Assembly: GCA_018066045.1 (NCBI GenBank)
Contig: JAGHSD010000021.1
Coordinates: 1-38,490, forward strand
Direction of reading: 5' to 3'
Source of the DNA: Candidatus Darwinimomas equi
GTDB taxonomy: Bacteria; Bacillota; Clostridia; Lachnospirales; Lachnospiraceae
Length of the DNA: 38,490 nt
Below the pieces are notes generated by a model. The model did no database searches and had not been told where the DNA came from. It worked only from the letters and a program-made list of their open reading frames with translations. Every line of letters begins with the position of its first letter. Within the stretch, counting starts at the first letter, position 1. Positions 19,801 to 28,800 of this stretch are shown here, in pieces. The translations under genes and the position numbers were made by a program.

Positions 19801-22800
19801 GAGAACAAAGGATACTGTGTATCCCTTGTCTACCAGATATGGATAGTCATTCCTATCAGCGTAAGGATTATCGAAGAAATAGCATCCTGTCGCCAGACAA
19901 CCCTCTGAAAGTCTGGTATTAAACTTTCCTCCGGATATCCTGAGCTTTCCTGACTCAATGGATGGAAGGGACATTGTACTAATCTTCCACTTGCCGGATA
20001 TAATTTCAGTTTCACAGTCTAATAGTCTGACACTTCCTTCGACATTTACATTTTCAAATATGATCTTGCCACCCGCGGAGTTACCTGTGGTAAAGTTGGT
20101 AAATGTGCCATTTTCATTACTGCTTGTGATATTAAGTGTTGTATCCTCTGCTACCGAAATCGTTTGCTTATCTGAAGATGTAAGCTTCTTACCATTCAGA
20201 TCAAGGGTTATGGTTTTCCCTGCATCCGAGCAACTTACAGTAACGGACTCTTCCAGAATCACATCCTTGCAGAGAGTCACCGTCCTTGTCTCATGAACAT
20301 CATTAAGAGCCGCACCTATCGTACGGTAATATATATTATTCTTTGGGTTATCTGCAGGCACTGCACCCGGTACATATGCTTCACATTCCTCTGCTGATCC
20401 TACAGTATACTGGTATGGAGCATATTCAGAATCATGATTATCCGGATAATTCTTTACGATACTTGATCCATCAGCGATAGTAATCCTTGCGTCATCAGGA
20501 TCAAGGTTGAAGTCTGCAGAAAGCACAGTAGTCGTCCCATAGGATGTACTGCCTGCCGGAGTTCCCCATTCGCCAAGCTTAAACTGTCCACTAATGATAT
20601 TTCTGGTTATGTTAGTGTGACGTGGATAGTGCGTAAAGAACCACGATTCAAGCTCATAAGTTCCTCCCTCAACTTCCAGCTTAGCACGATTTCTGTCCGT
20701 AATTTGACCTGATACCAGACTGCATGCATCCACATTGGAATTTCTGAATGCTACCCCGGTCAAAGCAGTCAAATCCGAACTGAAATCGACCGGACAGTAT
20801 CCTGCTATGCTTACACTTGCAAAAGAGATCTGTGCTCCGTTTTGTAACTGGAACATAGAAAATGCATAAGGATATTTGCCGGATTCATCTTTTGCCGACA
20901 TGGTCGTCGTAATATTACCATTTTTGATTTCAACAATTGAACTTACCGGAATATCTCCAATTCTTTCTCTGTTTCCCGCATCTCTCTGTCCGCCAATTAT
21001 CAGTGTCTTTCCATTCAGGTCAAGGATGACATTCTTGCTGAACTTAATTGCCTCGTGAACTGCTGTTCCATCTTTGTCATATCCTTCTTTTCTTACGGTC
21101 AGATCCTTAAGCAGAACAACCGTATCCCGCGGTATGATTCCAGTAACATTATCAAGCGCATCTGAAAGCGAAGCATAATATATCTTCACATCCGTACCGG
21201 ATTTCTCCACATATGCTTCAGATTCTGCAATTTTAACAATGGTATACTTGTAATCAGATGCTGTATCCGGATTATTCTGTACTCCATAACCATCTGCGAT
21301 GTGCGATGCATTCGGAGCAATCTTAAACAATCCTCCGGTAATATTTATTCTGGCTGATTCGGCCTTGCTTAAGACTCCATCGTATTTACCGGCTTTTATT
21401 TCAAGTAATGCACTATCTTTGACTTCGATATCTCCTGTTATCTCTATATCAGAACGAGATACCTCTGTATCGGATGTCACTGGTTTCAGAACTCTGATTT
21501 TAGCATTTGCAGATGCGTCTGATACTGCCCGGGACAACGAATAATATCCCAGACCTTCGATGTTTTTATCTGTATCAGAATAGTTCTCTGCTGCTGCGTT
21601 TTCTTTTTTATCGACTGTGTACGGATAATCAGCATCCCCTGATCTGAACTGGCGATGAGTTGCAGAATTGCCTGCGTATAATCTGCTGTCAAGTTTATGA
21701 GTAAACAGACCGCCGGTTATCTTTCCATAGTTTCCTTCAAAACTGTTTCCAACAATAATAGAGCCTTTGAATTTACCGGAACTGATTGCAATATCTTCAA
21801 CGATATTTTGAGTATCTTTTAATGCATTCCCCTGAGCAGTAATATTCAAATTAGACAAATCAATATCATAGTATTTAAACTCTATTCCATTGTATCCTAT
21901 ATAATTTCCGGCACTGATCTTCAGGGGTATCCAACCGTTTTGATTCATTAACCTTAAAACATAGGCTGAAGAACTATCACTCTTATTTTCTATTGTTCCG
22001 GCGCTTTCTCCTGAACCTGCTGCAGAACTGTCAATTATTGAAAGCTTAATATTTTCAATGTCCAGCAAAGGTCCCGCATAGTTTCCTGTGATTGTCTTTC
22101 CGTTTAAATCAAACGTAACGGCAATACTGCTGCTTCTTTTCCATAAGAGGTTCCCTGCCGGGATAGTAATATTCTTAAGTAGTGTAACCGTGCTTCCATC
22201 ACCAGCTACATCCATTGCATCCGAAAGTGAAGCAAAATAAACTGCAGTGCTTTCACCTTGTTTCTTCAGACTGGCTTCTGCCTCTGTCCACTTTGCGTGA
22301 AGAGTTATGTCTGCTGTTACAGTATTTTCTTCAAAGTTCCACTTTTCTCCCCAATCTGAACCGGTACCATCTTTTGTGAACCATCCGTCAAACAGATACC
22401 CCTCCGCTGTCGGATCTGCCGGTTTGGTTATCTTGCCGCCATGTTCCACAGACTGACTTGCGATCTGTGCACCATGTCCCTGCATATCAAAGCTGACTGT
22501 ATATTTTTTGATCGTCCACTTGGCGTAGAGAGTTGTATTTTTTGTTACTTTATCAGTATCAAAGTCCCACTGATCTCCCCAGTTTCCTGATGATGCTCCG
22601 TTCTCAGTGAACCAGCCTTCAAATGAATGGCTTACATCTGACGGAGTTGCCGGAGCTGCAAATGTATATCCGGCTCTTGCTGTAACAGGAGCTATCTCCC
22701 CGCCATGACCGTTGAGAACAAAGGATACTGTGTATCCCTGATCTACCAGATATGGATAGTCATTCTTGTCATCATCAGGATTGTTGAAGAAATAGCATCC

Positions 22801-25800
22801 TGATTTCAAAAGATCTTTATCATCCCATGTATTGTATCTAAATTTTCCCCCGGATATCTTGAACTCTCCCTGTTCATGTTCACCCGGTGTCGGACGGCTT
22901 GCCCTGTCAATCCACCACTTACCTGATTTTATCTCCGTTTTATATTTTGTAATTCCGAGATATCCCTTGACATTTGCACCATCAAATATGATTGTGCCGC
23001 CTTTACTTCCGGAAGGTGGATAGACTGTTCCGAAGTTACGAATTGAGCCGCCTTCAATACTGCTTATTATTATAAGTGTTGTATTTTCTGCTACGGAATA
23101 TTTAGAATCCGTATCTGAGCAGTTAATAGCTTTACCGTTCAGGTCCAGGGTTATCGTTCCACCATCTGCACAGTTTGCAGCAACTGTTTCACTCAGATTC
23201 ACATCCTTGCAGAGCGTTACAGTCTTTGTAGTATGAACATCGCTAAAAGCCGTACCTATCGTACGGTAATATATACCTGCGTCTTCTTCTTTTTCATATA
23301 TGCAATGTTCTTTCGGAAATTTTGCTTCACAGTCTGCTTCTGAAAGCGTCGCAACAGACCAAGGATATTCTGAATTACCGATATTCCTGATAATGCCTTT
23401 ACCGGAAGCAATAGTAATCCTGCGGACTGTACCTTTTCCGTTATTATCTTTCCATTCAAAGTCCGGATTAAGATTAAAGCTGCCGCCACGGATCTCTAAA
23501 TCGACATGTATATAATCTTTAAAACCGGTAGGATCTTCTCCTCTGAATCTCCAGTCAGCAAGAGATGGATAATATCCTCCATCGATGACAGCTTTTCCCT
23601 TAATATTCTGGTTTTGAGGAAGTGAAGATGCTATATAGCGGATGTTATGAGTACCGCCATGAATATATAATTCAGACGGATTCGGATCCGCATGCTCATC
23701 AGTCCAAAAGATTGCAACTGAATATGCATCCAGATTCACATTGTCAAATGAGAGTTTTCCACCTTCATATATTCTGAAAAGAGTATTCCCGTCTCTTTCA
23801 CTTGAATCCTGAACTACATTACCATTGATCATGGATACTGATGCCCTGACAGGAAGATCATAGTATACATTGACTACTGCTTTCAGCTGATGATTATCCA
23901 GATTAAGCGTAATACTCTTTCCAAATTCCGAACTGTTATCGATGTTTGCATCCTTGCGGAGAGTAATTACATCTCCATCTTCAAGAAGACTGCTTGATAA
24001 TGCATTCTTCAATGTATCGATGTAATAATCAATTTTCTCACTTACATCGTACAGGATAGCTTCTCCGTCTATTTCTGTTACAGGAAGGACTATGTACGGA
24101 TAATCTTCTCCCGTAACCTTCACTCCATACCCTTCTGCAACGTATTCCTTCTTAGGAGCATTCTTGAACAATCCTCCTGTAATGCTTATTGTAGCTAATT
24201 GGGTCCTGCTAAAGACTGCATCGTATTTTCCACCTGTAATTGTGAGCACTCCTGAAGCTGCATGAATTGTTCCGGAGAAAGTGATTTTCTCGGATTCATT
24301 GGATATTACAGCATCTTTAAGTACAGTAAGTGTTGTTCCCGGTGTAGCTTCTTTTACTGCATCTATTACAGAGAGGTAATATATACCTCCGTCTTCTTCT
24401 TTTTCGTATATACAATGTTCCTTCGGAAGTTTTGCTTCACAGTCTGGTGTCGGACCTACACTATACTGATAATCGCCTGTTCCGGTCTGATCATCAGCCC
24501 AATTCTTTATAATGCTGTTTCTATTTCCGATAGTGATAAAGCTCTGGTCAGGTGAGAGGTTGAAGTTGCCGGCATTAATAACGGTATCAATATGTCTGTC
24601 TGAAGGCGAACGGGTTCCTTCCCAGCTGCCTATCGTAAAATCACCGCCGTTAATAGTTGCCTGATAATTATTATGAATCGCATCATTATCGAACAGCCAG
24701 CTTGTCAGGTTGAACTTTCCGCCGTTTATTACAAGTGTCTTTCCTGTGCCGGAATTGTTTGCAGCAATCAGCGTATGTGCGGTTATTGTATAGTCGTTCG
24801 AATTGTTTATAACAAGACCGCAATTATTAAGGTTTCCTGTCAGGCAAATCGGACTATATCCCCTGACATTGACATTATTCAGCGTAATAATATTTCTGCG
24901 TGTATCAAATCCCTGGAACTGGAACATTGAGTCTTGTTTATTATCAACATCATAAACAGCAGAATTGACAGTTCCGTTTTTTATTATCAGATAATCTTTG
25001 ACGGTTATATTTCCACTCTCATGAACAAGAAGAGTCTTGCCATTCAAGTCAAGTGTGATATCTTTTGTAAATTGTGCCTTCTCTGTTCCGGGAATATCAC
25101 CGTTTGATATAGTGATTCCATCCCTAAGCAGATGAACTGTATCATTATTATCAGCAGCACTGATTGCCTGAGTTAAAGTACAGTAATACTGTTCTTCTCC
25201 GGATTGCTTCTTTACATAAGCCTCAATATCATCCAGTTTTTTTACAGTATATTTATATATGCCTTCATCAATATTAACCCGTTTATATCCATCCGGGATA
25301 CACTCTGAATCAGGAGCCTCAGAGAAGAATCCTCCGGTAATGCTTATTCCGGCTGTCTCATCTTCACCGGTTGAAAGAACAGAATTATACCATCCGCCGG
25401 TTATGTTTACACTTCCTCCGTCTTCTGTCGAAAATGTCAGATTGCTGTATTTTCCGGCGCTGATATTTATTACAGCATCTGAGCCTTTTGCTTTCAATTT
25501 TCCACCCAGTTTTCCATTTCCGGATGTCTCAAGTGTTACATTCGCAGAAATCTCGACTGAATTATCTGTAACCTCCTGAAGGATACGTATAGTATCCCCG
25601 GATTCCGCATGTTCTGCTGCTGTGCTTACAGCCTCGGCTGCAATATCTTTATTCTTTGATGTATTTACTAATTCGGCCTTTGCCCTGGCTGCTGAATATA
25701 CTGTATACGGGTATTCTGCTGCGGTATTATCATCAGGATTAAAAAATACGCGATACTGTCTTTCTGAGTATTCTCTTTTGGTGTATTCGTAATAGCGATA

Positions 25801-28800
25801 CAGATAATTATCTCTTATCCTGTTGGTAAACATGCCTCCTTGTATTCTATAATACAGGTTCGCGTTTACGGGATAGTCTTTGTACTCGATATTTCCTTTT
25901 ATTTTTGGTATGTATGATCCGGAATCAGCTATGTTTATCTCAGCAGAAGGCGAATTAAACAATATTGCATACCCGTCAGCATTGTCTGCCAGAACAGAAA
26001 CAGCTGCACGAGCCTCATTGATAAAGACATCTGATTCATAAAGATATATCGCATTTGCTCCTTCAATGATTCCGCCGTAAATACGCATTTTTACATAAGA
26101 GCCTGATGTCGAGTAAATTGCATAGGAATTACCGGATGTCGATTTATTCCATATCTTTCCTGTTCCGGTTGAATCAGATATGTTGACATGCAGCATATTA
26201 AATGTCAGCAATCCTCCGTTATCAAATTGTCCGGATAAAGTATGTCCATTCAGGTTCAAAGAGATGGTAGTGTATGCAGGTACCCTGTTAAAATCAAGAT
26301 GCTTACCGTTTTCAAGCGTAATATCCTTTAGCAGTCTGAGCTCATCACCGCCACTCATGTCATTAACAGCATCTGATATCGAAGTATATTCTATTGTGGT
26401 ACTTCCCCTTATAATGCTGACTTCAGCCGTACCTACCATCCAAGGAAAATCTGTTTTTGTAGCAGCATCGGTATTGGATATAAAACTAAGTCCACTGTCC
26501 AGGGAATCTGCGAAAGAATTACGGGAGGTATTATCAAACAATCCTGCTTTTACGGTTATTCTGTCTTTTCCCTCTGAAACGGTTATATTCTTATATGATC
26601 CGCTTACTATATCAAGATGTCCGGATTCGGATACCTTGATATTTCCGTTGGCAAAAACGAATGATCCGAAATCGAAAGTAATGCTTTCCTTAACTTCTGC
26701 TTTTTCTTCAGCATCATATACCGATTTAAAAAGGCTGATCGTCTGATTAGAACCTGCATCTGATACCGCATCTTTTAAAGAAACGTAATATGTGTTTTTC
26801 TGTTTATTATAAGCCGCTGCATTTTCACTGATTCTCTTTACAGCATACGGGAATTCCTTATATGTACTGTCAAGGAACACTGCAAAACCCGGTTCCAGAT
26901 TATTCTTTGGTGGGTCTGCATAATAACCTCCGGATATATTTATAGAACTATTTGATTCATCAGTATTAAGCATTTTCCCGCTAATTCTGATGTTCGAGTC
27001 TTCCGGTATGATAAGAGTTCCGGATTTTTCAACAGCTATAGCTCCCGGCGCAGCCCCGTATATCGTTCCGGATTCAAGCGTAATCTTTGCTCCCTCTACT
27101 CCAAGTGCATATTCACCCTCAGTTGCTCTTAGCGAGTAGTTTCCCAGCGAAAGTATATATTCATTATTTATCCCGTTTTCTTTACGGAATACAACATGGT
27201 CTGTTACATCTTTCAGCAGTTCAATGGTTGCTCCATTATATTCAGATGATGCGTTCATCAACTTAGCAGCGGTCTGAAGATCTTCGAAGTAGCTTACCGT
27301 TCCTCCTGCGCTTGTCACCTTTACAGTAACAGGAACTATCTTATAATATTCATCATCCGATTTAACCGCCTTGTATCCTTCAGCCAGATACTTTTCAACC
27401 CGCTCGCTTTTGAAGTAACCTGCAGTAATTTTCACATCTCCGGTTCCGGTAATATTCCCATCAAAATATGCCTTAGCATTAGACAATACCGCTTCTCCGG
27501 AGATGGCGATACCACCTGTCACCTTTACTGGCATCTCGTTATTTATGAACAGCTTCGATCCGTCAGCTACAGTGATGCTGCCGTCGAGTATTCCATCTGT
27601 AAGATGCAGTTTTGTGTTACCGGAAATCACAAGGTTTTTTTTGATTGTTTTTCCGTAAAGATCTATGGAAAAGTCTTTTCCATTATCTGCATTTATTGAT
27701 TCTTCACCTAATGCATTTGTAACGATAACTACTATATCTCCGTCAGATGCCGTCGCAATCATGGCAGGAAGTGTTCCGTAGTCTTTTACTCCGTGAATCT
27801 CATCTGCAAGGACAGCCTCATTTCCTTCCGCGCTGGTTACAGTCCAATAGTCACCTTCCTTAATTGCCATATAACCGGGTGCAATATATTCAGGAGATAT
27901 CTCTTTTGCAAACTGTCCTCCGCTTATCTCAATAGAACCGTTACTTTCTGACAATGTTACCGATAATCCGTATGTCCCTCCGCTTATAGAGATTTTTGCT
28001 CCGTCCTTTGCTGAAATGCTGCCGGATTCCATGTTTATTGCAGGGATAATAACATCAGTCGAATCGCCTGATGCTACTAAACTGCCATTTAAATCTCCGT
28101 TCATGAATTTTGCGTTTCCGGATGTTGCAGTTACAGTCCCGGAAAGTGTCTTTCTATTCAGATCAACGGATACGGTTTTAGCTATTGGGAAATCTCCCGA
28201 TAGATCCTTCTGAAGACTGATCAAATCACCTTCTGCTGCTAAATCAATCGCTGCTTCAAGTGAATGATACTCCAGTCCTGTGTACATGTTCTTTACAGCT
28301 GCTTTGGATGCCGGTTCAACAGTGTAAATTATATTGTCGCTTTCATCTCTGCTTTCAAACGGAGCATTTTCACTATCTTTTACCATCCATGGTTTAAGTT
28401 TATCTGTATATGTTCCGCTGCTTAACCTCCAATAAAAGATATCCTCTGCCGGATATATCAGCTTTCCGTCTATCAGAATATTATTTCCGTTGACATAAAA
28501 GTTTGACGGAAGCGTCGTTTCGTTAAGAGCATATCCTCCCTCTGCTGCAAGCAAATTTACTTTTGAATTACCGGAAGTTGAAATATAAAAATCAACTGCA
28601 TCATTAAAAATTACATTTCGTCCCGTATATGTTCCACCTGCCAATGTACACTGACACCAGCGAATCCGTCCATCTCTGAAGGTCACGACATTGGATGCCG
28701 GCGAAAGTGATGTGTTTTCTATCCTTCCTGAAGAATCCTCAGAGCTGTCTTTTATTGTGACATTTACTCCTTCAAATTTAATCACCGGCTTATCCGGAAG

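Noticed and set aside
16255-22735. Spaced repeats that could suggest a CRISPR array or mobile elements
   Set aside because: The repeats are long, diverged, in frame and encode InlB-type protein units; there are no short direct repeats with uniform spacers, no inverted terminal repeats and no transposase.
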